Assembly: GCF_036885195.1 (NCBI RefSeq)
Contig: NZ_CP133656.1
Coordinates: 2,418,001-2,482,000 of the forward strand
Direction: 5' to 3'
From: Pectobacterium cacticida
GTDB lineage: Bacteria > Pseudomonadota > Gammaproteobacteria > Enterobacterales > Enterobacteriaceae
Length of the DNA stretch: 64,000 bases
Shown here: in pieces, positions 16,779 to 26,163 of the stretch
Position numbering within the stretch: the stretch's first letter is position 1
Layout: each line of letters opens with the position of its first letter
Position numbers and translations under genes: made by a program
The notes under the pieces: model-generated
Told to the model about the DNA's origin: nothing
Database searches by the model: none
The model's input: only the letters and a program-made list of their open reading frames with translations

Positions 16779-17882
16779 ATGATTGCAATACAAGCGCCAC
16801 AAACCTATCTAAATCGTGACGGCGTCATTCGTTCTGTCGGTGACTACGCAACGCCCTATGCCAGCACAATACTGATTATTACCAGCCCACAGGCGTGGAA
16901 AACGACGGCGGATGCTGTCGAACGTAGCCTCAATGAACACGGCTTACGCTATCAGGTCGAATTTTTGCCGGGCGATTGCACCAAACCCGCGATAGAAGCG
17001 CTGACCGCACAGGCGCGCGCCTTCAACGCAGAACTGATTTTGGGCATTGGCGGCGGGCGTGTGCTGGATGTCGCCAAAGCCGTCGGCGACATTGTGGGAC
17101 AGTTGCCCGTCATTACCGTACCCACCATTGCCGCTACCTGCGCCGCCTGGTCACCGATCAGCGTGATATACAGCGACAGCGGCGCACACAACGGCCCCTT
17201 TTCGCTGACGCGATTACCGGTGTGGGTATTGGTGGATAGCGAGATCATCGCTCAGAGCCCTTCGCGTTATCTCAAAGCCGGTATCGTGGATGCGATGGCG
17301 AAGTGGTATGAATTCCAACCTTATCTGCGTCACGGCGACGACGGGCTGGCATTAGCGCTTAAAGCACAGGCGGCGAAACTGGCTGTGGAAACATTTAATA
17401 CCTATGGCGAACAGGCTATCGCAGATAACGAGCTAGGTTTGGTCACGCCGGCGCTGCGCCGTGTGATCGATGCCGTTATCGCGCTGGCGGGCGTCGCGAA
17501 CAGTATGAAAGATGAGGTGCCACGCATCGGCGTTGCCCATGCCATTCACAACAGCATGACGCGCCTGCCGGAACTGCACGACTGGCTGCATGGCGAGAAA
17601 GTCGGTTTTGGTCTGGCCGCACAGGCATTTCTGGAACACGATAACGACGCTGACCGCGAAGAACTCGTCGCCCAACTGCGTCGCTACGGCAGCCCGATAA
17701 CGCTAAGCGCCCTCGGTCTGAACGAGCGCCCACAGCGGGTGGAAGAGATCGCACAGCATGTGAAAATCGCACCGAAAATTGCTTCAAGACTACCTTTCGC
17801 CACGGATGCTGAACGAATCCAACAGGCGCTGTGGCGCACGCAAACGTTAGAAACAGGCGTAAAAAATAGCCACGCGGCATGA
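16779..17882 (+). CDS. Iron-type alcohol/glycerol dehydrogenase family protein (HcxA/YbdH-like)
   Basis: Group III metal-dependent alcohol dehydrogenase (367 aa). The nucleotide-binding GIGGGRVLDVAKAVGD, the signature TVPTIAATCAAWSPIS, metal ligands expected in AGIVDAMAKWYE (Asp), VAHAIHN (His) and DWLHGEKVGFG (His) are all visible. TIAATCAAW is also found in E. coli HcxA (YbdH), which reduces 2-oxoacids such as 2-oxobutyrate, so a hydroxycarboxylate dehydrogenase is a better guess than glycerol dehydrogenase. It begins 117 bp after the permease remnant. Substrate remains a guess. Confidence 0.85.
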   Translation: MIAIQAPQTYLNRDGVIRSVGDYATPYASTILIITSPQAWKTTADAVERSLNEHGLRYQVEFLPGDCTKPAIEALTAQARAFNAELILGIGGGRVLDVAKAVGDIVGQLPVITVPTIAATCAAWSPISVIYSDSGAHNGPFSLTRLPVWVLVDSEIIAQSPSRYLKAGIVDAMAKWYEFQPYLRHGDDGLALALKAQAAKLAVETFNTYGEQAIADNELGLVTPALRRVIDAVIALAGVANSMKDEVPRIGVAHAIHNSMTRLPELHDWLHGEKVGFGLAAQAFLEHDNDADREELVAQLRRYGSPITLSALGLNERPQRVEEIAQHVKIAPKIASRLPFATDAERIQQALWRTQTLETGVKNSHAA

Positions 17883-17890
17883 GAATCGGT

Positions 17891-17926
17891 TAAAAAAACG
17901 GGTGCCTCGATCACTCGATGCACCCG
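17891..17926 (-). terminator. Rho-independent terminator of cbl
   Basis: Read on the minus strand: CGGGTGC pairs with GCACCCG, with an inner TCGA/TCGA pairing around a 4-nt loop and one mismatch, followed by GTTTTTTTAA. It lies 75 bp after the cbl stop. Confidence 0.8.
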
Positions 17927-18000
17927 CTATATAGGCGATGTCAAATACTACCGGACTCTCCCTGCTGGCTGGGTATCGGGTTAGGAAACAATACCGTAAT

Positions 18001-18954
18001 TCAGATTTGGTAATCGCTTACCGCTTCATCGTTATCCGAAAACACCTTGTCTTTGATTTCGTCCAGCGACAGTTCCGTATTACACAACTGAATAAATTTC
18101 CAGGTATAGTTACGCTGTAACTGCCCCTTTTTTAGCCCCAACCAAACGGTGTTGGCCTCAAAGAGATGCTCGGCATTCAGCCGCACCAGCCCCCTATCAC
18201 GCGCCGAATCATAAGACATATCAGCCACAATCCCCACGCCTAGCCCTAGCTCGACATAGGTTTTAATCACATCAGAATCCTGAGCACTCAAGGTAATATC
18301 CGGGGACATCCCTACCGACTGGAAGGCGCGATCGATACGTGAACGACCGGTGATCCCATGTCGATAGGTAATCAACGGTTCGGCATTAAGCATGTCCAGC
18401 GTAATTACCGGTTCTTGTGCCAAAGGATGCTGCTCCGGAACAATGATCGCATGGTGCCAACGATAATAAGAAAATGCCGCCAGTGAAGGGTCGTTAATCA
18501 ACCGTTCACTGGCAATACCGATGTCGGCCTCACCAGAGTGCAGCATGGCGACAATTTCATCTGGCGTGCCCTGATTCAGCACCAGACGCACCTGTGGGTA
18601 CAGCGAACGGAAGGCTTTAATCACCGGTGGCAGGCTGTAACGCGCCTGCGTATGCGTGGTTGCAATGACCAACTGGCCCGTATCATTATTGGTAAACACA
18701 TTCGCCAATCGGCGAATATTGCCCGCATCATTCAGAATACGCTCGGCCACCACCAGCAACGCCTTTCCCGGTTCGGTCATACCTAACAGCCGTTTACCGC
18801 GACGAATGAAGATTTCAATCCCCAGTTCTTCTTCCAACTCGCGGATATGGCGACTCACGCCGGATTGAGAGGTAAACAGCGTATTCGCTACCTCGGTCAG
18901 ATTGTAGTTGCACCGCGCTGATTCACGAATAATCTTTAGTTGCTGAAAGTTCAC
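18001..18954 (-). CDS. cbl: LysR-type sulfur regulator Cbl
   Basis: Transcription factor (317 aa) of the CysB/Cbl pair, which turns on sulfonate and taurine uptake genes when sulfate is short. It matches E. coli Cbl nearly throughout: MNFQQLKIIRE start, helix-turn-helix YNLTEVANTLFTSQSGVSRH, RRGKRLLGMTEPGKALL, IATTHTQARYSLP, GEADIGIASERL, LITYRHGITGRSRID, LSAQDSDVIKTYVELGLG, and the DYQI end. Placement near the sulfur-transporter remnant is consistent with its known targets. AAAGG precedes the ATG at 18954. Confidence 0.94.
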   Translation of the reverse strand: MNFQQLKIIRESARCNYNLTEVANTLFTSQSGVSRHIRELEEELGIEIFIRRGKRLLGMTEPGKALLVVAERILNDAGNIRRLANVFTNNDTGQLVIATTHTQARYSLPPVIKAFRSLYPQVRLVLNQGTPDEIVAMLHSGEADIGIASERLINDPSLAAFSYYRWHHAIIVPEQHPLAQEPVITLDMLNAEPLITYRHGITGRSRIDRAFQSVGMSPDITLSAQDSDVIKTYVELGLGVGIVADMSYDSARDRGLVRLNAEHLFEANTVWLGLKKGQLQRNYTWKFIQLCNTELSLDEIKDKVFSDNDEAVSDYQI

Positions 18955-19323
18955 CTTTCACTCCCTTATGCTTTATTACAGATTGTAATATTGATCCAAG
19001 GAATGAGGGCTAAAACAAATAAACAAATGGAGTTGATTATATTTTTTTATACTAACGATACCTACGCCAAAGCAAATTAGCGAACAACGAAATAAGCATA
19101 TTATTCAATATCAATATGTTGGAAAATTAACGTTGATACTATCCTCTGCGCCAATCAAATCTTTCGCTATTATTTATGCTTTTCTGATCTATTGGCCGCG
19201 GTGATTTTATTCTTCTTTCAGGTATAGCTTCTCACGCTATACTACCAACCACCGCCGCCTACACGCTTTTCCGTCGCGATATCTGGCTGGCGCGACGCAC
19301 GGTTACTCACGAATAGGTTTATC
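18955..19323. other. Intergenic region, cbl to DMT transporter
   Basis: 369 bp, AT-rich, between two divergent genes, so both promoters should lie here. No gene, tRNA or clear operator was recognised. Confidence 0.6.
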
Positions 19324-20301
19324 ATGTTGATAGGGATTTTATTTGCGCTTGCTGCCGGATTGATGTGGGGCCTGATTTTTATTGGGCCGTTGCTCGTGCC
19401 GGATTATTCTGCCGCATTGCAATCCACAGGGCGCTATCTGGCCTTTGGGCTGATAGCGTTGCCGCTGGCGTGGCTCGATCGCCGCCGCCTGCGCCAACTC
19501 ACCCGCCGCGACTGGCAGGAAGCCATAAAACTCTCGGCTGTTGGCAACCTGCTGTACTATTTTCTACTCGCCAGTGCGATTCAGCGTACCGGCGCCCCCA
19601 TTGCGACGATGATTATCGGTACATTGCCCGTCGTGATTTCCGTAACCGCCAACCTGTTGTATAGCCAGCACGACGGTCGCGTAGCCTGGCGTCGCCTTCT
19701 TCCTTCACTATCGCTGATTGCCGCAGGACTGGTTTGCGTCAATATTGCCGAGTTGCAAGGAAACACGGTCCCATTCGATTTATGGCGCTATGCCAGCGGT
19801 ATTGCGATGGCGTTTTGCGCCATGATGTGCTGGACCTGGTATCCGCTGCGCAATGCCCGCTGGCTCCGTGACCACAAAGGCCATACGCCAACCACCTGGG
19901 CTACGGCGCAAGGATTGGTCACGCTACCGCTGGCGCTGTTGGGATATATTCTGGTATGCGGCCATCTGGCGCTGACGGATCGTGCTTTTAGTCTGCCATT
20001 CGGCCCGCGCCCCGACGTGTTCATTCCGCTTATGATCGCCATTGGTCTGTTTTGCTCGTGGGTTGGCACGCTATTCTGGAATGAGGCCAGCCAACGCCTG
20101 CCGACAGTGCTGGTGGGGCCGTTGATTGTGTTTGAAACGCTGGCGGGGCTGGCCTATGCCTTCATCATTCGACAATCCTGGCCGCCACTGTTGACGCTTT
20201 GCGGGATTACCTGCCTGATTGTCGGCGTGATTTCCGCCATGCGGGTGAAACCAGAACCTGTCGTGGTAGACATTCAGATACCGGTTTCACGGGCGGAATA
20301 A
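19324..20301 (+). CDS. DMT-superfamily (EamA) transporter
   Basis: Inner-membrane protein (325 aa) with about ten hydrophobic segments in two EamA repeats: repeat one from LIGILFALAAGLMWGLIFI to PIATMIIGTLPVVISVTANL, repeat two from SGIAMAFCAMMCWTWYPL to LVGPLIVFETLAGLAYAFI. Such proteins export amino acids, metabolites or drugs. Substrate not readable. It is monocistronic, divergent from cbl and convergent with the iron operon, with only 35 bp to the tlpA-like stop. Confidence 0.85.
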   Translation: MLIGILFALAAGLMWGLIFIGPLLVPDYSAALQSTGRYLAFGLIALPLAWLDRRRLRQLTRRDWQEAIKLSAVGNLLYYFLLASAIQRTGAPIATMIIGTLPVVISVTANLLYSQHDGRVAWRRLLPSLSLIAAGLVCVNIAELQGNTVPFDLWRYASGIAMAFCAMMCWTWYPLRNARWLRDHKGHTPTTWATAQGLVTLPLALLGYILVCGHLALTDRAFSLPFGPRPDVFIPLMIAIGLFCSWVGTLFWNEASQRLPTVLVGPLIVFETLAGLAYAFIIRQSWPPLLTLCGITCLIVGVISAMRVKPEPVVVDIQIPVSRAE

Positions 20302-20336
20302 ATCAATACCGAAAAAGCAGCAAGGAAAACGAGTTG

Positions 20337-20834
20337 TTATGTCCGGTGAACCAATTGCTGAAACAATGCGGTGAGTTGCGCTTCATCCCTGGCGCCCTGG
20401 TGCTGATCGATTACCTTACCCTGTGCATCAATGATAAATGAGGTGGGCGTACCGCTAACCTGATAACGCTCTTTAGTAATGCCTAACTGATCGCGCACCA
20501 CCGGATAGGTCACCCTGTGGTGCGCCAGCATAGCGGAGATATCCACGCCATCCGGATCGGTGTTCACCGCGACCACGACCACTTTATCGCCATATTGCTG
20601 GCTTAGTTTCTCCAACGCCCCCATTTCAACCATGCACCCGCCACAGCCAGACGACCAGAAATTCAGATAGACGCTTTTACCCTGCCAGCGAGACAGATCC
20701 ACCTGCTGTCCTGTCAGATCGTAGGCGGCCAGCGCGGGTGCTTGCGCCCCTACGCTAACCTGTTCTTCCTTACAACCGCTCAGGGCCACCGCCCCAAGCA
20801 GGCAAAGCGCCGTAATACCGTTACGCCATTTCAT
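20337..20834 (-). CDS. TlpA-like thioredoxin-fold lipoprotein
   Basis: Periplasmic thiol-disulfide protein (165 aa) anchored by a lipobox, VALSGC, Cys21. The thioredoxin-fold active site is CGGC (WSSGCGGCMVE), unusual beside the CxPC of most TlpA/ResA proteins. The cis-Pro loop is seen in VSGTPTSFIID. It is the last gene of the FetM/FetP iron operon, overlapping the ATPase gene by 14 nt. In Campylobacter the corresponding p19 locus also ends in thioredoxin-like genes (from memory). It probably keeps a metal-handling partner reduced. Confidence 0.85.
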   Translation of the reverse strand: MKWRNGITALCLLGAVALSGCKEEQVSVGAQAPALAAYDLTGQQVDLSRWQGKSVYLNFWSSGCGGCMVEMGALEKLSQQYGDKVVVVAVNTDPDGVDISAMLAHHRVTYPVVRDQLGITKERYQVSGTPTSFIIDAQGKVIDQHQGARDEAQLTALFQQLVHRT

Positions 20835-21537
20835 GATGATTCACCTCTTCACCAAAATACTTACCGTGTTGCAGACGAATAATACGGTCAGCAAACCGCC
20901 CCAGATCTGGGTTATGCGTCACCATAACGATGGTTCGCCCCTGTCGATGCAGATCGTTGAGCAGATCCAGCACGCGCTGTTCGTTCTCTTCGTCCAGGTT
21001 CCCCGTCGGTTCATCGGCGAAAATCACCGGAGGCTCGTTCACCAACGCACGGGCGATACACACACGCTGCTGTTCACCGCCGGAAAGCTGGCTTGGTAAG
21101 TGATTCATACGATGCGCCAAACCAACCTGATCCAGCACGCGCTGCGCCGCCGCTTCATCGACCACGCTGTGGTAATGCTGCGCTAACATCACGTTCTCTA
21201 ACGCCGTTAGAAACGGGATAAGGTGGAACTGTTGAAAAACCAGCCCGATTTTATCGGCACGAAATTGACGCCGTCCTTCTTCATCGAGGGCGGCGGCATC
21301 GATGCCATCCAGCAATACTTGGCCTTCGCTCACCGTATCCAGGCAGGTGAGGATGTTCATTAGCGTGGTTTTACCGGAACCGGATGCCCCCATAATGGCG
21401 ACAAACTCACCGCGTGCGATACGAATGTTGATATTATCCAGCGCCGTAACCTGGCCAAAGCGCTTATAGAGTTGGCGCGTTTCAATCACCGCCTCCGTTG
21501 CCTGCCCGCTGTCCCGATCGTTTATCGCTACCGACAT
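20821..21537 (-). CDS. ABC transporter ATPase (LolD/MacB type) of the Fet operon
   Basis: Cytoplasmic ATPase (238 aa) that pairs with the two FtsX-type permeases upstream. Walker A GASGSGKTT, Q-loop LVFQQFHLIPFLTALENV, signature LSGGEQQRVCIARAL, Walker B VIFADEPTGNLDEEN and the H-loop VMVTHNPD are all intact. This subfamily does mechanical work on periplasmic or membrane partners more often than classical transport. It lies 4 nt after the second permease gene. Confidence 0.9.
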   Translation of the reverse strand: MSVAINDRDSGQATEAVIETRQLYKRFGQVTALDNINIRIARGEFVAIMGASGSGKTTLMNILTCLDTVSEGQVLLDGIDAAALDEEGRRQFRADKIGLVFQQFHLIPFLTALENVMLAQHYHSVVDEAAAQRVLDQVGLAHRMNHLPSQLSGGEQQRVCIARALVNEPPVIFADEPTGNLDEENEQRVLDLLNDLHRQGRTIVMVTHNPDLGRFADRIIRLQHGKYFGEEVNHHEMA

Positions 21538-21541
21538 CGCA

Positions 21542-22681
21542 CTATTCTCCTTTCAAAACTTTGGCCGGTTCGACATAAATCGCCCGCCGGGTGGGGACTA
21601 CCGCTGCTACGGCAGCGACCAGTAAAGACAGCACCAGCGTAAGCGGGAACACCGGCAAGCGCAGCGAAATCGTGGCATTGAATACCGCCATGCCCAATAC
21701 CTGGGCCAGCAGATACCCGAGCAGTGAACCACACACGACCGCGGCGAGCGCGATGATGCCGGTTTCCGCCAGCATCTGCCGAATAATGTCGCGTCCGCTC
21801 GCACCCAGCGCCTTTTGTAAGGCAAATTCACGCGCGCGTTCGCCGACAATCGCCATCAGCGTGGTATTCACACACAGTGACGAAAGCACCAGAATCACCG
21901 CCGACACCAGCCCCATCAACCCTTTAATTTTATCCAATACCTGGCCTTCCGATGCGGATACTTTAAGGATTGGACGAATCTCCAATTGCGGATACTGTTG
22001 CTGAAGTTGAGATGCAAAACGATCGACCTGCCCTAAATCGTTGGTGACGCTCAGCAGCGCATTACTGATTACGCCATCTTTATGCAGCCACTTTTGCGCC
22101 AATTCCAGATTGACGATTAGCATGCTATCCGTCGCCTCGCCAGATTCCACGACGCCTTTAATCTGTAATCGCTGTTTCGCACCGTCACTAACCAACGTGA
22201 TGCTATCGCCGACGTGAACATTAAGGCGTTCCGCCAACTTCACGCCGATCATCGCGTTGCGGTCATCGAAACTTACCCCAATCCAGCCGCCTTTAACCTG
22301 CCAGTACGGTACCAACTGGCGTAACGACTCAAACCTGACGCCCATCAGCACGACTTTCTCCAGTTCCGTGCGCGCCATGCCGTACAGGTAAGGACTGGCG
22401 GCATTGATTAGCCCCGCAGGCGCGTTAGCAATAATCGGCTGAAAAGTGCTTAGCGGGATCGTATTGCCGCGCGCCGGGCCAATGTAGAAATTCGCACCGA
22501 ATGTGCGCAGTTCCTGGCTCATTTTTGCGTTAATGTCGAAATAGACCGCCGACATCGCCGTTACAATCGCCGCGCCAACCATCAGCGCGGCAAACACCAC
22601 GCTAACGCGTTGCATCCGCAACCGTAGCGCGCGGAATACCAGGCGCCAAAACATGCTGTCCGTCCATCCTTTAACGGCCAT
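21542..22681 (-). CDS. FtsX/MacB-type ABC permease of the Fet operon (second)
   Basis: Membrane subunit (379 aa) with the MacB/FtsX layout: one N-terminal helix (residues ~19-45), a large periplasmic domain (about 50-250), and three C-terminal helices (KGLMGLVSAVILVLSSLCV, ALAAVVCGSLLGYLLAQVLG, FPLTLVLSLLVAAVAAVVP). The cytoplasmic coupling segment GERAREFALQKALGASGRDI is typical. It overlaps the other permease gene by 11 nt. Domains are of the same type as its neighbour, so the pair probably forms a heterodimer. Confidence 0.88.
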   Translation of the reverse strand: MAVKGWTDSMFWRLVFRALRLRMQRVSVVFAALMVGAAIVTAMSAVYFDINAKMSQELRTFGANFYIGPARGNTIPLSTFQPIIANAPAGLINAASPYLYGMARTELEKVVLMGVRFESLRQLVPYWQVKGGWIGVSFDDRNAMIGVKLAERLNVHVGDSITLVSDGAKQRLQIKGVVESGEATDSMLIVNLELAQKWLHKDGVISNALLSVTNDLGQVDRFASQLQQQYPQLEIRPILKVSASEGQVLDKIKGLMGLVSAVILVLSSLCVNTTLMAIVGERAREFALQKALGASGRDIIRQMLAETGIIALAAVVCGSLLGYLLAQVLGMAVFNATISLRLPVFPLTLVLSLLVAAVAAVVPTRRAIYVEPAKVLKGE

Positions 22682-23960
22682 AGAGCACCTCTACCGGATA
22701 GAGCCGGGCGATACGCCGCGCCGGGAACCATGTTCCAATAATGGCAATCAACATAGAAATCACCAGCACGCACGGGATAACAATCCAGGCAAAGCTTAAC
22801 GGGACGTCAAACAACATCAATCCAATCGCTTTCGCCAGCCCCCATCCAGCGACGCAACCGGCAATACCGCCAGCCAAACCACTCAGCGCCGCTTCAAGAT
22901 AAAACAGCAGCATAATCTGCCATTGCCGTGCCCCTAACGCCTTCATCAGCCCAATTTCTTTGGCACGTTCCATGATTGTGCTGGTCATTAACGACGCAAT
23001 ACCCATCGCCGAGGCAATTAACGCAGCAAATGTCACCACCGCCAAAAGCAGTTGGATCTTATCAATCACCACACCTTCCGAGGCCGCGACCTGCCAGATA
23101 GGACGCACCACCGCACCGGAAATCGCTTCTTCTAGCTGGTGCGCAATCGAAGAAACATAGGCGGTGCAATACCACAGGTCATACTCTTCGGCATTCAACG
23201 CTTCCAGATTTTCCCGCGCGCGTCGTGACAGCTCATTTTCCGGTACGGTCAGCGCCGACACGCGAATGGCCTGAATTTTCCCTGCCAACCCTAACAGCGA
23301 CTGTACCGTCGCCAACGGCATCACCAGTCGGTTTTCTTCATCACCGCCGCTACTGAGGATACCGCTCACCTCAACGGTGGCATCGCCTTTTGCGCCGTGC
23401 AGCATGAGTTTATCGCCAACGCGCCACCCCATTTGAGTGGCCAGTTGTTTTCCTACCAGCGTTTGCGCCGCGGATAGTGCCGTCACGGGTTCCTGCGGCC
23501 ATTGCCCCGCAACTTGCCAGTATGGGCTGACGGTGAGCTGCCCAGTGCGATAGTCCTCTTCATCGGGTACGGCGACGGGCTGCGAGAAGAACGTGCCGAG
23601 TACGGAAATCGGCTGCCCATTGATCTCGACATCACCACTCAGTAACGGAGCAAAGCCAACAATATTATTGCGCCAGAAGATATCCTTGATATTCGGCAGT
23701 TCGGCTTCATCCAGGAAATCCTGCCCTTCCAATGGATTACTGCGTTCGCCAAATAGCGCGGGCAACGCCGCCTGACCGGCGGGCTCGATCAAAATATTCG
23801 CGCCATAGGATTTCATCTCGCGCGCCATTTTATCGCCGATATCAATGGAGACCGCCAGCAGCGCGGAGATCAACCCCGCGGCCAGAAACACGGTCAATAC
23901 CGCCAGTGATTTACGCCGAATATTTCTACGCCAGGACTGGCGCAACAATCGCCACAGCAT
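22671..23960 (-). CDS. FtsX/MacB-type ABC permease of the Fet operon (first)
   Basis: Membrane subunit (429 aa) with one N-terminal helix (SLAVLTVFLAAGLISALLAV), a periplasmic domain (about 45-285), and three C-terminal helices. The coupling motif MERAKEIGLMKALGARQWQI matches that of its partner. It starts 2 nt before the end of the YHS-domain gene's spacing, that is directly downstream of it, and is followed by the second permease with overlap. Paired with the LolD-like ATPase. Confidence 0.88.
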   Translation of the reverse strand: MLWRLLRQSWRRNIRRKSLAVLTVFLAAGLISALLAVSIDIGDKMAREMKSYGANILIEPAGQAALPALFGERSNPLEGQDFLDEAELPNIKDIFWRNNIVGFAPLLSGDVEINGQPISVLGTFFSQPVAVPDEEDYRTGQLTVSPYWQVAGQWPQEPVTALSAAQTLVGKQLATQMGWRVGDKLMLHGAKGDATVEVSGILSSGGDEENRLVMPLATVQSLLGLAGKIQAIRVSALTVPENELSRRARENLEALNAEEYDLWYCTAYVSSIAHQLEEAISGAVVRPIWQVAASEGVVIDKIQLLLAVVTFAALIASAMGIASLMTSTIMERAKEIGLMKALGARQWQIMLLFYLEAALSGLAGGIAGCVAGWGLAKAIGLMLFDVPLSFAWIVIPCVLVISMLIAIIGTWFPARRIARLYPVEVLYGR

Positions 23961-23962
23961 AA

Positions 23963-25360
23963 TTAGTGCTCCTCTGCCGCTTCGCTCGCCGCCGCTTTGC
24001 CCGTGACAAAGTCAGCGGGGCTTTCACGGAAACGGTTATAGTTGGCTTCCGACGAAAAGAAGTACGTTTTGCCGCCGTAGCGATAGTGGTGTTCGGCGCT
24101 CAGATTGGTGAGTTTCGAGCCATCAACGGGGTCGATAACCTCCAGCGCCACGACAGTCGAGAAGTAGTTAGTGCCCGCTGCCAGCGAAGCGCGACCGATC
24201 ACCAATTCTTTCTCATCGCTACGCCAGCCCTCAATCGGCACCGGGTTACAACCACCAGCCTTACCGATAGAGGGAATGAAAATATGTACACCGCAGGCGA
24301 CACAGATCACCTGATTCCCTTCCATCACATAACCCTGATCGCCGCACAGCAGGCAGGCGTCAAACACCACGCCTAAACGCAGGCGGTCAGGATAACGATT
24401 AATGACAAAAAAGCGCACCGCCTTGCCATCATCAGCAATCCACACGAAACGGTGCAACTTGCCATCACGCACTTGCTCAATAGGGATGTGTACGTTGCCA
24501 TCGGCGGCCAGCGTCACGGGCTGAGCTTCTGATAGGCGCGGCGGCTGCGAGGCGATTTTATCCCAATAGAGTTGGGCGCAGACGACAACCAGCAGCGCCG
24601 ATACCGTCGCCAGTAGAGTGCGGCGCACATTACGATAACCCGCCGTCGCTTTACGTTTTTTAATCGCCTCGTGTGCGGCCTGCATGTCGCGGCGAGCATG
24701 CCACAGTGGCCAAGCCAAACTGGCGGCTACAATGAGCATGACGAAGGCACTGAGGTAGTTTAATAAGTACGCGCTATTGGTCACGTGCGCGACATAACTT
24801 AGACGGGGTTTAGTTAGCCCCAGTACCTGTAATTTCATTAATAGGAGTAAAAGACTGCCGCTTATTGGCAACAGCAAAAGGACGACCAGCAGCATCAACA
24901 ACGGCCAACGCAAAGGACGAATGCGGCGTACAATCATGCCACATAGCGCAGAACAAAATACCAGCCAGCCAAACGCCACGACGACGGCGCTGAAATTAAG
25001 CAGCAGATCGGTGTTAACCACATGGATAGTCGTTAGTGCGCTCAAATTGGGGTTATTGCCCCACAATACCGCAGCGCCCGCGACCAGTACCGCTTGCCAG
25101 AGATACCCCATACGCGGGTGAGAAAAGCACTGGCCGATCAGAAACACGATTAAGGCGATCGCCTGTAGTACCGTAAACCCAAGTAGAAACGCTTGCCCCT
25201 GAGGAAAATGAACGCCAATGAGCGTACCGACAATCAGCGCCAGCAGTGTGACCCAGGCCAGCGGCCTAATCTCTGGCGTCGGGCGATGACTCCAATTCAG
25301 CCCCAGCAACAACGCGATCGGAAGGAAAGATTGGAGGGTCGTGATAAAGAAATAACTCAT
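23963..25360 (-). CDS. Polytopic membrane protein with Cys-rich and YHS-type C-terminus (DUF2318-like)
   Basis: 465 aa. About eight transmembrane helices fill residues 1-270. The soluble part has CLLCGDQGY, CVACGVH and a further Cys (GGCNPVP), which would bind a metal or Fe-S centre. It ends with a YHS-like stretch (HYRYGGKTYFFSSEANYNRF), a small metal-linked domain. The start MSYFF at 25360 was chosen because helix 1 begins right there; the frame stays open to 25429. Homologues lie in FTR1/P19 iron loci of Campylobacter and Yersinia (family knowledge). It may handle electrons or metal for the Fet system. Confidence 0.82.
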   Translation of the reverse strand: MSYFFITTLQSFLPIALLLGLNWSHRPTPEIRPLAWVTLLALIVGTLIGVHFPQGQAFLLGFTVLQAIALIVFLIGQCFSHPRMGYLWQAVLVAGAAVLWGNNPNLSALTTIHVVNTDLLLNFSAVVVAFGWLVFCSALCGMIVRRIRPLRWPLLMLLVVLLLLPISGSLLLLLMKLQVLGLTKPRLSYVAHVTNSAYLLNYLSAFVMLIVAASLAWPLWHARRDMQAAHEAIKKRKATAGYRNVRRTLLATVSALLVVVCAQLYWDKIASQPPRLSEAQPVTLAADGNVHIPIEQVRDGKLHRFVWIADDGKAVRFFVINRYPDRLRLGVVFDACLLCGDQGYVMEGNQVICVACGVHIFIPSIGKAGGCNPVPIEGWRSDEKELVIGRASLAAGTNYFSTVVALEVIDPVDGSKLTNLSAEHHYRYGGKTYFFSSEANYNRFRESPADFVTGKAAASEAAEEH

Positions 25361-25458
25361 ATATCTGGCATCTTTCTGGTTGCAGGCATATCGACTGGCG
25401 TGATATCTGGTGATGTCACGTGGCCACAAATCTCCGCCCCGTGGGCCGTGATAACGCC

Positions 25459-25500
25459 GTCGCGGAAGCGTAAAAACGTCCGCGACAGAACATCGCGGAC
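25459..25500 (-). terminator. Three-arm attenuator-like structure after fetP
   Basis: On the minus strand, right after the fetP stop: GTCCGCGA, 7-nt loop, TCGCGGAC, then GTTTTTACG (terminator shape). A third arm, TCCGCGAC, follows and can pair with the second arm instead, enclosing the T-run. The two hairpins exclude each other. It lies between fetP and the YHS-domain gene. Confidence 0.7.
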
Positions 25501-25508
25501 AGAAGATC

Positions 25509-26036
25509 TTATTCTAAGCCGACATATTTGAAATCAAAGCTGACATCAAACGGTTTCCACCAGCGGCTCACACCGGTTTCACCATCGGTGTGGCGGTGCA
25601 TACCGGCTTTGGACGGCGGATCGATGTGGTATGTCACTTTGTAATTACCCACGCCCATCATTTTGATATTCGCGCCATAGTGCGGGCCATCGCTGGCGAC
25701 CATCGGCATGAAAGTGCCTTCCTGTTTCGCCCCGGTATCCGTGTTGGTCAAGGTATAAGCGATCGTCAGGTACGGCATCCACTCACCAGCACCAAAACCA
25801 TTCTTATTCCCTTCAGTCGCGTGAATGTCAGCTTCCAGATGGATGTCTGCTTTCGCGGCTGGCAGCCCCATGCCACGGGGTTCCATGTCAATAGGTTGCA
25901 GGTATACAGCGGCGATTTCCAATTCGTTCATGGAAACAGGCTCGCCTGCGGGGTATTCTTTAAACGCCAGCGCGGCCGGCGCGGTGAAAATACCGGTGAT
26001 AACAGCTGCTGCAATCAGACTTTTTTGCATATTCAT
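25509..26036 (-). CDS. fetP: Periplasmic iron/copper protein FetP (P19/Tpd family)
   Basis: Periplasmic metal-binding protein (175 aa) that helps the permease FetM take up iron, with copper as a bound cofactor in studied P19 proteins. Signal peptide with cleavage at about ALA/FKEYPAG. The mature part has the P19 pattern: MEPRGMGLPAAKADIHLEAD (Met, His ligands), WMPYLTIAYTL, SDGPHYGANIKM, and DPPSKAGMHRHTDGETGVS with more His ligands. Start chosen at 26036 (MNMQKSL), with AGGA 8 nt upstream; an open frame to 26141 looks non-coding. It follows fetM with 130 bp between them. Confidence 0.92.
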   Translation of the reverse strand: MNMQKSLIAAAVITGIFTAPAALAFKEYPAGEPVSMNELEIAAVYLQPIDMEPRGMGLPAAKADIHLEADIHATEGNKNGFGAGEWMPYLTIAYTLTNTDTGAKQEGTFMPMVASDGPHYGANIKMMGVGNYKVTYHIDPPSKAGMHRHTDGETGVSRWWKPFDVSFDFKYVGLE

Positions 26037-26163
26037 CAAACCCATCCTCATTATTTCTGTCGTTCCCCTGCTTATTTCGCTAAGCGCCAGGGCATTATGG
26101 TTATGTTTGCTTTTATTGCCTTTATTGCTTTCAGTATTCATTAATGTTGCGTGTCTTATGTGC

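Noticed and set aside
25590..26144. 184-codon plus-strand open frame opposite fetP
   Set aside because: Antisense to fetP, a confident P19 protein.
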